In this document: positions 35,285 to 46,985 of the stretch, piece after piece
How the letters are laid out: the number at the start of each line of letters is the position of its first letter
How positions within the stretch are numbered: position 1 is the first letter of the stretch
NCBI GenBank assembly: GCA_037976565.1
Contig: CP137683.1
Span: forward strand, 16,201,699 to 16,265,698
Source: Mesocentrotus franciscanus
Lineage: Eukaryota > Echinodermata > Echinoidea > Camarodonta > Strongylocentrotidae
DNA: 64,000 nt
Reading direction: 5' to 3'
Notes under the pieces: model-generated
Databases searched by the model: none
The model's input: the letters and a program-made list of their open reading frames with translations, nothing else
Told to the model about the DNA's origin: nothing
Program-made: the position numbers and the translations under genes

Positions 35285-35520
35285 AGCGGGGTAGTGAGCA
35301 AAAACAAAATATTTTTAATATTTTTGAAAATTGGAAAATCGTGATTTTTCGCTCAGTGGGGGGTGAGTGAGCACATTTTTTTAAACCACCACCACCCCTT
35401 TTGAGCGCCAGGAGGGGCCGATCTTCTTCTTTTTTACAAAAAGGGTGTTTTTACCTGTTTTTTTCTTCTAGGAGAGGGGCCCGGGCCCCACGGATCCCCC
35501 CTCCCCCGGATCCGCCACTG
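35285..35520. repeat. hAT-like MITE, copy 2 (left end missing)
   Basis: It shares TTTTTCGCTCAGTGGGG, AAAAAGGGTGTTTTTACCTG and the right end GGATCCGCCACTG with 8031-8405. The left CAGGGGCGG end is absent. Confidence 0.8.
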
Positions 35521-35726
35521 GTATGTAGTCAGTCTTCGATAAGGCCATAGGTAAATTTTGTAGGACAATTAGGACACCTACATTTTCCCTTAATTTTAAG
35601 AGTGACTTTTTTCCGTAAATGTTGTGCCTATTATTTTGTTTGGTTGAAAACTTTCATATTTGGTAATATTATGCTTTTCTTTTATGTCACTGTAAAACTA
35701 CTGTAGTTCACAGTGTCTCGCCTTAA

Positions 35727-36253
35727 AGGTACTATGTCCCATTTGCAGGCCAAAAAATAAAAAGGTTAAATTCCAACGGCATTTGAAAGACAATACTAAT
35801 TTAGAACTTCCCTAAAAAAGGGGCTTGAAAATGTCTTTAAGTGGGAAAATAACGACTATTAGTTGTCGAATCGACTTAGGAGCTATAGAGCCAGTAAGTA
35901 ATAGTCTGATTTTTCAGACCATTGTACCGAATGGTCGTACGTTTTATGCTGCGCAAAGATTCAATCAGTTTAATTTTGGCCATTACAAGAAGTGGGTTAT
36001 TGATGTAGACAAATGCTCATGTACCCTTTACAGCTCATTTTATGTATGTTATTACCAAAGATGAAAAAAGCCAGTCAGTCACTCAATAGTGTCTGACAGT
36101 GAAGTCTAGCAAGTAAACGGGTTTCCTTGCATAATTTGAATATTAGGACACTGCTAACGTTTAAATTTCACAGATAGGACATACATGACATATTCATAAT
36201 TCCTGCAAAGTTCTACAGAATTTGATGTTGGCTGCAAAAGGGACATAGTATCT
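35727..36253. repeat. TTAA MITE family A, copy 2
   Basis: AGGTACTATGTCCCATTTGC at the left and GCAAAAGGGACATAGTATCT at the right, with TTAA on both sides (35723-35726, 36254-36257). It is closely colinear with 6678-7207. The 79-codon open frame inside is not conserved in copy 1. Confidence 0.88.
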
Positions 36254-36257
36254 TTAA

Positions 36258-38792
36258 GGACAGATTTCGAATGCTAAATTCAACACCCCTCTGGTGAAAG
36301 AGAATGGCCTTTGTACACTTTTGTGAGCTCAATGTGAGCTCAGTCAAACCTATACTATATCCTGAAATATTTATCGTTTTGTCAATTTCAAGATTGTTTT
36401 TTTTTTTGTGTGTTTCAGAAATGTATCTTGATAAATTACAAAACACACAAGATCAAGAAAGAGCAATAAAAGACACGATTGGTTGTGTTATAGAGCAATT
36501 TATGAAAATAAGTATTTTGTAAACAAATGTATGCAAAATATCAATTTTAGTTAAATTTTTGGCCCAAAATGTGACTATGAAATGTTGTGTGACTCGAAAA
36601 GGATTGTCCAATTTCGCAAACTTGGTCTCCAAAGTTGCGAGACACTTAAAAGGAAAATGTAACGAAAGGGCAAGTCGCGATCTGTAGCAGGTTCGGGGCT
36701 GTTGTGGATTTTGTACAGTGCGGGGTGGGGGGGGGGGAGGTCAAAATGCCCCTCAGGCAGAATAGAGTCAAAGACTATCTGAGAGTTTGCGTCATATCAC
36801 CATTATTGAACCAATATAATAACCGCGCCAATCTTCACACGTTGAATAGTGGAAAGCACCCAATTACCCGATAATATAGACATCTGGTTGGGATCCCTTT
36901 GTTGCTTGAAGGCCAGCAATCCTTTGTGCGTGAACATGGGAAGAAGCACACAGCAAGGAAATAACAATAATACAAAAGCAAACCACACGTGTTTTCATTG
37001 TCGCTTACAAAAGTGAGTACAACTTTTCGTTCATGTCCACATTTCAATAAAAAATTCTTCTTGACATTGCACTTTCATAACAAACAAAAAAACAGGTTTA
37101 AAGGCATTATTACCTTTTCCATCAAGACTTTCAAGAAAAAATGATAGATTCATGCGAAATGATCTAGAAATGAATTTGTGTTTTTTTTAAAGAAACTAAA
37201 CTAGAGAAAAAATAGATGCAAGTCGCTTGCAGATATTTATTCCCGAATATTAGAATACGATTAAAGTTATTCTCAATCTTATACCTTATTCTTTACCACG
37301 ACATTGTGTTAACATATATTGGACGAGAGATAAATTTATTTTGACCTGTTTATAAGGTAAAAAGTAACATCTTCAAAGAATAGGGAAAACTGACCAAAAA
37401 ATAGAAGGTAATTCCAATTTCTAATCCCATCAAATGAGATTGATGTCAACAATTTGATAATTTAGAGTGTTTTATCCCAAATAATTTGGTTTCATTTTTG
37501 TGTGGTATGTGTTCACACTTGGATGAACAGGAGACATTGTTTAAGAGAGTGCAAACATCGACTTGCGCCAAAGTGATGCCTAGGCCTATGTGATGTTTGA
37601 ATAAAACAATTGGGATTTGGGTATTACTTCGGTCTTTGCAGATCCAAATAACATCCCTAACAAAATTAATCATGCCACACATATCAAAACACAAACAGAG
37701 TCACACTCAGTCAGTCACACACACACCCCACACTCCCACACACGCACACACACTCACGCACACACACACACACAGACGCACACTTCCGCGCACTCACACA
37801 CTCAGATAAATACACGCAGCCAAGTCATTATTACGTAATGAACATTTCTGTAAAATCGCAAATTTCCCATTTAATATCAAAATGGAATTTAAATTCAATC
37901 ATAATGCCATAATGAAAGTTTGGTGCATTAACATCACAATGAATTATTTCTCCCAAAGGACTCAGTCAGTCTGCATCTAAATGTGCTATGTGAGTGTGGG
38001 TGTGTTTGTGTGTGTGTGTAACTTTGCTTATTATTTTTATTTGTGTGTTTCGGAGGAAAAACCGCACCTCACTTTTTTTCAAGTGTAAAAAAAAAAAAAT
38101 TTGGGGCTAAAGGGTGAAAAAAACCGACCTTAAAAATTTTCCCCACTGAACAAAATATCGGTCGGTATAATTTTCCAATTTCCGGGACAAAAAAAAAGTG
38201 CTCTTAAAGAATAGATAAGTTGCAGTACTTGACTTGGCTGTCCCTTACCTGGATGTCAGCCAGACCATTTTCCCCATCAGCCCCCCACTTGATTACCCCC
38301 TGCATTCATTTCCTGTACAATCGCTCCATATGGGGGTAAACTGAAGGAGAATATATTCCTTATTTTACCATATTTATTTACTAATATCACACATAACAAA
38401 GGAAAATTTAGACCTTGGACTAACGAAATTTTATACACATTGTTGGGTGTAATTTTGTTCGTAGAATACGGGCCGTACAGGCCCTTAAGCCTCGTTCTGA
38501 TATGACACTGTAAACCGCAGTAGGTTTTTTCACACGTTAAAAGAATCGCGGTGGTTAATTGCGGTGGTTACAGTGACACATCGGTATCTGGTCATTGTCA
38601 TTCGTGGATACCAAAATTCCGGGCTGTGTAAATAATCAATATTTTTGCTGAGATGAGATTAATATTTTTTGAACGGGGAAATTAGTTACTATATGTGATC
38701 AGCGAGTCGATTATTTTTCAATTATCATTTAACAGAGGCGACCAAGCTCGGTATTGTACCAATTGGGCATTTTTGTGCTGAAGCATTTTAAA
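36258..38792. other. Intergenic DNA upstream of the sulfotransferase
   Basis: A (CA)n tract lies at about 37718-37775 and a G run at about 36722-36738. A short GT-rich stretch lies near 38000-38020. An acceptor-like CATTTAACAG lies at 38726-38735, so a 5' untranslated exon upstream is possible. Confidence 0.4.
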
Positions 38793-40001
38793 ATGGCTTT
38801 TCAGATCCTGCAAATGTTTTCCCGTCGACTTACCTCAGCGTTGGCTTATAAAGATGGACGCTTCTCTTTGGCAGTATTGGCATTGTCTGTTTGTATTTTA
38901 TTCTGGATAAACTTAGATTATTTGAAAAACTTATCCACCGTGAAAGAAAAGCCCGTCTCCGAAGCAATCACGGTCACGAGTGATGTCAGGAAATCAGCAA
39001 AAGTCGATGAGCCCCCTCCGTTTATTATTCTCATGGCACAATGGCGTTTCGGGTCAACTCTACTTGGAGAGATTTTCAACCAGAATCTAGAACTCTTCTA
39101 CATCTTCGAATCACTCTTTCCAACTACAAAATTAAGGAAATTAAAGAATGTAACGCAGAACACTCCGGAAAGCAAAGAAATTGCCAGAGATATACTTCGT
39201 GGTTTCGCCAAGTGCGCTTTCAAAACGGACTATGTGAAGATTTTACGTCATTGGGGTGGTTCTGGCAAGAACAAAGGACTCTGTTTGAACAGTAGATCTT
39301 GCAGAATGCACTCAGCAAGCGTTTTCGGGAACTTTTGCAAAGAGTTTAAAGGTAGGCTAGCCACGAAGGTCATCCACGCTGATCTAGACCTTCTGAAGCC
39401 GCTGGTGGTTGAGGACGGTATCAATCTCAAAATTATCCACCTCGTTCGTGATCCCCGTGGAGCTACGGCGTCAAGAATGCACTACCTCAATATACTTTAT
39501 CGGAAATATGTGGCACAGGCACAGCCTTTCTTCCCGTACTTGGGCCACCTTAAGCCGCTTGGTCTCCTTGATGATATTCCCAGTACATGCTCCCCATTCA
39601 AGAGATTAACGATAACAACCCTACGGTTCGAGGCTTGTGCCACTGGATCAGGAGAACACGAAGATATCTTCCGACCCCTTCCTCCATGGTTACAAGGACG
39701 ATACCATCTTGTTAAGTATGAGGACTTCGCCAAAGCCCCTTTGACAGGTGCCAAAAAGATTTACGACTTTATCGGGATGCCACTCACGCCTGAACTCAAG
39801 AAGTTTGTCTACGACACGACTCATCCAAACTCCAGTGACACATCTTTATTTTCTACTTCAAAGGATGCGCAAAAAACAGCCAATAAGTGGATGAAGTACT
39901 TGACAGTCATGGAAAAGAGACAAATCGTAAAAGAGTGCCTGGATGTCCTGCAACTCCTGGGCTACGAACCAAATAGCACCAGGATACTTCCACAGAGTTG
40001 A
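38793..40001 (+). CDS. Carbohydrate sulfotransferase, Golgi type II membrane enzyme (CHST1/3-like)
   Basis: 402 residues in a single exon. The frame is open upstream to a TTG, but the first ATG is at 38793 in a good context (AAAATGG). A short cytosolic tail is followed by a signal anchor at about residues 24-42 (FSLAVLALSVCILFWINLDY) and a stem. The PAPS-binding 5' phosphosulfate loop is QWRFGSTLLGE at about 83-93 and the 3' phosphate motif is LVRDPRGATASR at 217-228. KYED at 308-311 and the Cys residues are typical of the galactose/GalNAc/GlcNAc 6-O-sulfotransferase family. Such enzymes transfer sulfate from PAPS to glycans in the Golgi; the exact acceptor cannot be told. The family often has intronless coding regions. 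Phe86 replaces the usual small or polar residue in R-x-G-S. No break is seen. Confidence 0.92.
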   Translation: MAFQILQMFSRRLTSALAYKDGRFSLAVLALSVCILFWINLDYLKNLSTVKEKPVSEAITVTSDVRKSAKVDEPPPFIILMAQWRFGSTLLGEIFNQNLELFYIFESLFPTTKLRKLKNVTQNTPESKEIARDILRGFAKCAFKTDYVKILRHWGGSGKNKGLCLNSRSCRMHSASVFGNFCKEFKGRLATKVIHADLDLLKPLVVEDGINLKIIHLVRDPRGATASRMHYLNILYRKYVAQAQPFFPYLGHLKPLGLLDDIPSTCSPFKRLTITTLRFEACATGSGEHEDIFRPLPPWLQGRYHLVKYEDFAKAPLTGAKKIYDFIGMPLTPELKKFVYDTTHPNSSDTSLFSTSKDAQKTANKWMKYLTVMEKRQIVKECLDVLQLLGYEPNSTRILPQS

Positions 40002-40697
40002 TGGTCAACTTCACTAGGAAACAGGGTAAAGAGTATTGTTCAACAAAGAGCAAAGGATCGAAGTTAGGAAAGGAGGATGTAAGATGGAAAATGGGATTTC
40101 AAGAACAAATATTGATATTACTTGAGATATTACTTGAGTACATTTCCTCGCTAGTCTCACTCTTTGGGTTAATTTTACGAAGCGAATTGCATTGTCACTA
40201 CGAATTTAGCTAAATGAACTAGTCGGCAATGGGCAAAGCGCCAAAGCTCTGAAGGAGAATGTAAGGGGGACTTTAAAAACGTATTTTGATATTACTGATA
40301 TTACATGAGTATTCAAAACCCTTTTGCATCCAAGCCAATTTATCTCTTCCAAAATGCATTGGATATAGCGCCTTTACCTTGCAGTAATAAAGCGCTGCAC
40401 ACATATCTTCACATATTTGGGCTTCTTAGCATCAGAGGCGGCGCTCCCCGGGGAGGGGGAGGGGCAAGGGGGCACCGTACCCCTAATTTCATAAGAACGA
40501 ACTGTGCTCCTTTTATAATATAATCGTGCTTGTTTTCAATGCTATCAAATGGCTTTTCTCTATGTAAGTCATTTTAATATAAAGAGTGTGCGATTTTTAC
40601 ACTAAACGTTTACCTCTTTGAACTAGCATGACATAATTATCATTATACCCAACTGCTAAAAATAGCATCTTGCTACCTCTCAACTTTCAAACACCAT

Positions 40698-40974
40698 GGG
40701 GGTGTTTCACAGAGACTAAGATCGACTTTAAGTTGGACTTAAGTATAACGGGCCGTTCGTGCCATTGTTTGCTCTCACCATTATGATCTTTAGATAATAT
40801 TTTTTCCTTCAATAATGAATTATCAAAAAATGTAAGTTTTGTAGATTTTTACCATGATTTGTACGTCCCTTGAGAGACCAATGCCAGTAAATAATGATAG
40901 CAAACAATGGCATGAACGGCCTGCTATACTTAAGTCCAACTTAAAGTCGATCTTAGTCTTTGTGAAACACCCCC
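40698..40974. repeat. GGGGGTGTTTCAC MITE, copy 2
   Basis: Long inverted repeats (GGGGGTGTTTCACAGAGACT at the left). AT flanks both sides (40696-40697, 40975-40976), 277 bases in all. Confidence 0.88.
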
Positions 40975-42250
40975 ATGTCCTTTTGACTTTCATATAATAA
41001 CAAGCTGCCCTTCGCTCAAGAATATAAAGGTTCAACCAATAAAGGGATATCAAACCCAAGGCAACTGCATTCATGTTACCAAATGTCATCCATGTTAAAA
41101 AGGGACATGATTACCCTACGTGTTATGACATGACGTTTTTATCATCCCTCATCTCCCCCGAAACAATAGATTTCTCATTACCTCCTCATCAAGTGCCGCT
41201 AATTCAACGCGATTAAGAACATTTTTTCCCCTCTAAATTGCCCGAAACTTGCTTGCTACGCTCGCTTGCATTTATAGTACACCTTTCTCATTTAGTAATA
41301 TTTTTAAAGGTCTTATTCATTCTTTCATTATTCGATTGTACTTAAAACCCAACCAGGAATGATGCTTTCAACTAAATAATGAGAACTAATCGGTCGCAAT
41401 GCAACGTCACAATTTTTAAAATTTTTGCTCGCTCGCTTCGCTCGTTCAAAACTGAATCTTCAGAAAATCACACACAACTGCAAAGTATGGTGCGGAAGTA
41501 GTATCTTGGATCACGTATAGAGAAAATGTTGAAGATCATCCCTGATACAATGTAGGGGAAAAACAATATCTACAACTTTTTTTTTTGGGGGGGGGGGTGG
41601 GAGTGGGTTCGCTTTGAGGTTACCATTTATAGGTCCCCCTTTTTTCAAGAAAGAGTCCTTTTTTGTTGGTGCACCCCCACTTTGAACGACGCCCCGCCGC
41701 TCCTGGGTGGTATCACTCATGCACTATAATAACAGCATCTATTTGGTATCATGTGAAAGAGGATAAAGTCATCTTTCAAAATAACACGAATTTATCAGGA
41801 CATATCTTTGTCTAGCAATAAATTAAAGGGAAAGTCGGGTTTGTTTTAACTATACAAACTGTATAGGTACAGTACGTAATGTACTTTAAAAGACGATATC
41901 TTTTAAACGTTGTTTCGTGACATAGCTACGCCAAGCCATTGCGCCACGTATTCTTTTGGTCAGGCTTATGATTTCACATATATGAGTCAGTATTGGGTCA
42001 GCTGTTTGCTATTTGTAGTTGAAATAAAACAATTGTGACTTTGTGTAATTCCCTGTGTGTTGCAAAATCTAAAGATTTTGGGGCGAGGGGCCCAGCCCCC
42101 GGCCCCAAAAAATAAATAATAATAATTATAAAAAATTATTAAAAAATACAAAAATACTCACGAATTTGGCACCAACAAAAATTAGTTCTCTCCCCCCCCC
42201 CACCGCTTTTTCACCGGCTGGCTGAGTCGCCGCTAAATATTTCCTCAAAA
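40975..42250. other. Intergenic DNA
   Basis: Two short GCTCGCTTCGCTCG-like motifs (about 41260 and 41425-41445) and a G run at 41587-41597. A GC-rich segment at about 41690-41705 resembles an inverted counterpart of AGAGGCGGCGC at 40433, but no target duplication is found. No gene is recognised. Confidence 0.35.
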
Positions 42251-42446
42251 ATTTACTGGCATTGGTCTCTCAAGGGACGTACAAATCATGGTCACAAATC
42301 TACAGAATTTACATTTTTTTGATAATTCATTATTGAAGGAAAAAATATTATCTAAAGATCATAATGGTGAAAGCAAACAGTGGCATGAACGGCCTGCCAT
42401 AGTTAAGTGCAACTTAAAGTCGATCTTGGTCTTTGTGAAACACTCC
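42251..42446. repeat. GGGGGTGTTTCAC MITE, copy 3 (left end missing)
   Basis: It matches the interior and right end of the copy at 45260 (TTTACTGGCATTGGTCTCTC through CTTTGTGAAACACTCC). The left inverted repeat is absent. Confidence 0.8.
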
Positions 42447-42768
42447 ATTACTTTTTGTTTAATTTGGCATCGTTAGATATTGATTCTTGTGTCACCCGCG
42501 TTCCAACGAGGCAACCATACTCTGGTGTTACGGTAAACCTTCTTTGTAAATATTGGTCCTTATGTTGAATATAGTTTATCGATTTACGACAATTTCGTTG
42601 TATGAAATAAAACAGCAGCTTTGAAAATTAGTAATATCTGTCCACTCTGTTATTTAAGCATTCTCATGGAGTCGCGTGTAGCCCTCGTGTCTGGCACATT
42701 GCATAATACAGTCTATCATGCTGCTTGGATAAACTGGAAACTTAAGGGTTTTGATATGAACAAAAACG

Positions 42769-42820
42769 CGAATGTGAAGGCTTCTGCTGCGTATACGCAG
42801 CAGAAGCATTCACATTGGCG
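42769..42820. repeat. Perfect 28-bp palindrome within a longer hairpin
   Basis: 42780-42807 is self-complementary around GTATAC (arms GCTTCTGCTGC). The outer sequence GCGAATGTGAA / TTCACATTGGCGC extends the pairing with a small mismatch. Confidence 0.75.
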
Positions 42821-43621
42821 CTTCCCTGCTGAGCATAACATTTTCATTATGACGTCTAGAATGTTACGGTCATCAGTCACAAGTCATGTACGCCTTCGTT
42901 AAAGTCCATCTGGTACCATATTAAAACACTCCTGTTTATTATGAAGACAAGTTTAAGCTATTTTGTCCCATACGTTACCAATCTAAGGTTTGGTATATAT
43001 TATTACTGTTTGAAGCTAATAGCCCTTCTAGAGCTTGAATCAGACAAAACATCGAATGAAATGATACGTATGATGTTAAGATAATATGTGAAATTATCTT
43101 AACAATGCCATTAATAAAATTCTATGATACAATTGGTAAGGTATGGGACATACTTTGGACGTGCCTATGAGCACTGTAGAGGCTAATTATTGACCAATCG
43201 ATACATGCATGGTTTCTTTGATGATCTACTTGGACCTTACTTGGAGCTTTTAATAAAACTTATGCCCATTGCACGCGTAACGTCTTTTTCGATTGTGTTG
43301 AAACCTATGCGGTAATCGAGCCTATGGAAGGCCTCGCTTAAAACAGGGCTCGCACGGAATTCAAGTCCGACTTGGGTTCCGTGCGCGCCCTATACGCGGT
43401 GTTTAATGTTTTTCTTTATTTTTGTCATTCTCCTTATATTAACCGTTTGACTATAGAATGCCAGTTACAGTTCTTTAAGATTGATTTCATAGGTTCTGGC
43501 TATACACAAATGATTTTTTTTTTCTTCAGGTTATCGGTACATTTTAAGCCCGGCGTTTGATTTACAATTTAGTAGGATACGGACCTAAGAGTTTTTACGC
43601 AGTCATTTTATTTCTTACCAG

Positions 43622-43906
43622 GGGGGTGTTTCACAAAGACTAAGATCGACTTTAAGTTGGACTTAACTATGGCAGGCCGTTCATACCACTAATTCCTCTA
43701 GGCTCTACCCATTCCTGGCATTGGTTTCTCAAGGGACGTACAAATCGTGGTCGCAAAATATCTTTTTGATAGTTCATTATTGAAGGAAAAAATATTATCT
43801 AAAGATCATAACTGAGAGACCAATGATGAGAGCAACCAGTGGCATGAACGGCCTGCCATAGTTAAGTCCAACTTAAAGTCGATATTAGTCTTTGTGAAAC
43901 ACCCCC
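43622..43906. repeat. GGGGGTGTTTCAC MITE, copy 4
   Basis: Complete inverted repeats and AG on both sides (43620-43621, 43907-43908). The orientation of the interior is opposite to copies 1 and 2. Confidence 0.88.
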
Positions 43907-44371
43907 AGGACGTGTACATTTCCATCTCCTGCTGGAAAAAGCACCTCTCTGTCGGTATCAGAACATATATTTGCAGGTGATTTTTTTTTCTCCCATTTTT
44001 TTAAAAAGAAAAATAACTTTATCAACATTCAGAGCTAAGAAGAAAAAAAATCTATAAACAAAACGATAAACAGAGATCACTCACGAAATGTCAATCTGAG
44101 ATACTTTATTCTCTTTATTTACGGTCGGAATGATTTGATTACAAAAAAAGAAAAACATTGAACAAACGTAATGGCAAATCTTCTATAAGCGACAGTCTTT
44201 CGAAGAAAAAGAAATTTCAATACTTCGCTTTACATCTCACAATATACATAGGGTTATATTTTTTAAGTAATCATTAATTCATTCATATATAATCTAATTT
44301 GTAATATGCAGTGCAAATTCTCTTTTTCCTTTATAGTTTCGTTTCCTGATGATTCTGCTTTTTAATGAGTC

Positions 44372-44740
44372 GGTTTTATTTTATTTTCTCTTTATTATAT
44401 ATATTGTATTAAAGTCATTTAACAGACTACTGTAGTCATAATACACCACAAAACATCAACAATTATTTCGTATAGGCTGTGCTTACATCTTCCCAAACGA
44501 ATTATATTAATACTAATAATTGTGTTTACCCAGTGAAGCCTCATCAACTTCAGTGCTGTTCTTCTCGAGAGCCCTGCAATTATTATTACCCCTTTGATTA
44601 CTAGGTACTCATTCACACCAGAGTGGAGAGTGGAAAATGTGGATTAATGTCTTGCCAAAGGACGTTAGTACCGGGCTTGGATTTGAATCCTTAACCCAAG
44701 GACCAAGAGTCAAGAAAATGAACCACTCTACCATGACACC
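44372..44740 (-). repeat. tRNA-derived SINE with Pol III boxes
   Basis: On the minus strand an A box TGGTAGAGTGG (44723-44733) and a B box GGATTCAAATCC (44679-44690) sit about 30 bases apart, followed by GTCCTTTGGCAAGACATTAA and an A/T-rich tail near 44372-44410. The tail boundary is approximate. A truncated plus-strand relative lies at 46096. Confidence 0.65.
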
Positions 44741-45259
44741 TCCACAAATTAAAGTGAAGAACATGCAATCAAAATACTACGAACGTAATCGTTAGTTGTC
44801 TATTGGGTCTTTTCTCGATTCTTAGACTTAAAAACTTAAACTGTTTGGTCCTTGTTCTACTAATTCTGTAAAACCCGACCCTGGGTCAAAAATCACACTT
44901 AACAAAAGAAAAACTTAGACCTCAGACTAATTTCCTTGGTCAAACCCGACTTTTAACAATAGCCAGAACCCAGTTGTCGAGTTTAGATTTTAGTAGATTA
45001 CGAGCGTTCGTCTTTCTTTACAAATTCTTGCACGCTCTTAACTTGAATTGATGCAGCATAAAACAGATAATCCCAATGTAAAAGAACATTAGAGAATGTT
45101 TGCAGGCAGTTTTAATCAGTTTATTTGCATGACAGGGATTAACATATGATATATGTGAAAACCACACTGTACCAGCTGTAGCAGTATATGGTCCCGTATA
45201 TAACTCGCTGCGCTGTTGGTTCCACCAAAGTGGGTTACGCACTGTTGGCAAGTTGACCC

Positions 45260-45538
45260 GGGGAGTGTTTTACAAAGACTAAGATCGACTTTAAGTTGGA
45301 CTTAACTCTGGCAGGCAGTTCATGCCACTGTTTGCTCTCACCATTTACTGGCATTGGTCTCTCAAGGGACGTACACATTATGGTCTCAAATCTACAGAAT
45401 TTACATTTTTTGATGATTCATTATTAAAGGAAAAAATATTATCTAAAGATCATAATGGTGAGAGCAACCAGTGGCATGAATGGCCTGCAATAGTTGAGTC
45501 CAACTTAAAGTCGATCTTAGTCTTTGTGAAACACCCCC
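45260..45538. repeat. GGGGGTGTTTCAC MITE, copy 5
   Basis: The left end is changed to GGGGAGTGTTTTAC and the right end is GTGAAACACCCCC. The 2-bp duplication is not clear. The interior is oriented as in copies 3 and 4. Confidence 0.85.
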
Positions 45539-46095
45539 AGGAGATGGCGTTGTGCAATGAACAGTACCAGAGCCCTTAATGTATTAAGGGCTCTGAACAG
45601 TACGCTAGGGCAGATATTTCATCAATTCGGTATCGCTTTAAACGATGTATTTCAAAAATAATAATACTATTTGAGGGCACACTTTAATACATATGTATTT
45701 ATTTTTTATTTTTTTATTAAAAAAAAAAAAATCAAATTCAGGAAAATAATTGTGTTCCTATAATCATGATAATACAACTCAAGCAAAAGTGTGATATGTT
45801 TCGAGTGAAACCGAGAGGAAGAGAGGTAACGAAATACATATAGGATACAAATAAGAGAAAAAGAAGGGTGGAAGAGAGAAGATATGTATGGGTGGGGTGG
45901 CGATATTATGTTGTGTTTGATCGCTCCGCATTGAGAGCCAAATATCGATCAGTCACACCAATCACGTGACAAAATGAGTATCGTTTCTAAGCAACGGCAC
46001 GAAGTAACGGATGCAGTCCTGAACAACGTATAGATTGGCATTTTACGTCAGAATACAACCATGAATTATGCATTTTAGGAAATTGAATTAGAGTC

Positions 46096-46341
46096 CCGAC
46101 GTGGCACTAATGTCCTTTGGCAAGACATTAATCTACAATTGCTACTCTCCACCCAGGTGTTAAATCTTTACCGGTAGGAAGGAATTCATTGATTACTGTG
46201 AGTACCGAAATCGGTAGCCCAGGAGAGCTGGGATAATATTGGAGCGCCTCGAGCACCTTGCGTGGTCGATAAGTGCGCTTTGAAAATGTCCAATAATGTT
46301 ATTATTATATTAGAATGTATGACATTCCTATAAAAAAAAAC
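46096..46341 (+). repeat. 5'-truncated SINE fragment
   Basis: CTAATGTCCTTTGGCAAGAC, ATTAATCTACA and ACTCTCCACCCAGGTGT match the body of the SINE at 44372-44740. The Pol III boxes are missing. It continues through a GCGCCTCGAGCACC segment to an A-rich run at 46333-46341. Confidence 0.5.
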
Positions 46342-46380
46342 ATATGAGCAAATATAAAGGCTATAATCCATGAACAGCTT

Positions 46381-46985
46381 TCAAGTTCAAGTTTCAAGTT
46401 TTAAGTTTTTATTTCCATTTTCAACAAGAAAAATACAAATTTAATATGTACAATAAATAAATTACAAACAACATTTGACAAAGTATACAAAAGTAATTAT
46501 ACAAGTGTACGTATTATTTTTCTTACATAACAAAATACATTATTTATATCATTCTTAATTAAGTTACAAGGAATTATATACATTATAATAATTATAAGAT
46601 AATCATATCATACATCAAAATCAAGAAGAAGAAAAAAAATGATGCTGTATATTTATATGTCAAGTGAAAATGGAGGGATCCACTAAAAAGCATAGCTTGT
46701 AGAGTGTGGACCCCTCAACAAATAATGTTATAACAAATTAACACAAAAATAAAAACATTTAAAAAAAGGTATCAACATATAAGACGCAGTGTGCAAGCAC
46801 AAGGGTAGAAGTATGAACTACATAGACAAGATTATACAAAAGAAAAGGGGTGCGCGGGCGTGGAACGCATGACTGAAGGACAGTGTATATAATTTTTAAA
46901 AAAATAGGAAGTATATATACGTAGGAATTAGGAGCATGATGAGAGAGGCTGAACGCGCAATTTTAATTACAAGCCTGTCAGTTAT
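46381..46985 (-). repeat. Probable LINE 3' end on the minus strand
   Basis: The plus-strand start CAAGTTCAAGTTTCAAGTTT is the inverse of a TTGAAACTTGAA-type tail typical of CR1/L2-like LINEs. It is followed by A/T-rich UTR-like sequence and a GGATCCACTAAAAAGC block near 46677. No reverse-transcriptase frame is present. Confidence 0.4.

Noticed and set aside
37597..37838. Thr/His-rich frames
   Set aside because: They are products of a CA microsatellite.
38754..38792. Thirteen-residue N-terminal extension of the sulfotransferase
   Set aside because: It would need a TTG start. The ATG at 38793 has a better context and leaves a normal signal anchor.
40433..41715. Possible 1.3-kb hAT-like element with GGCGGCG ends
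   Set aside because: The end match is short and GC-rich, and the flanks show no 8-bp duplication.
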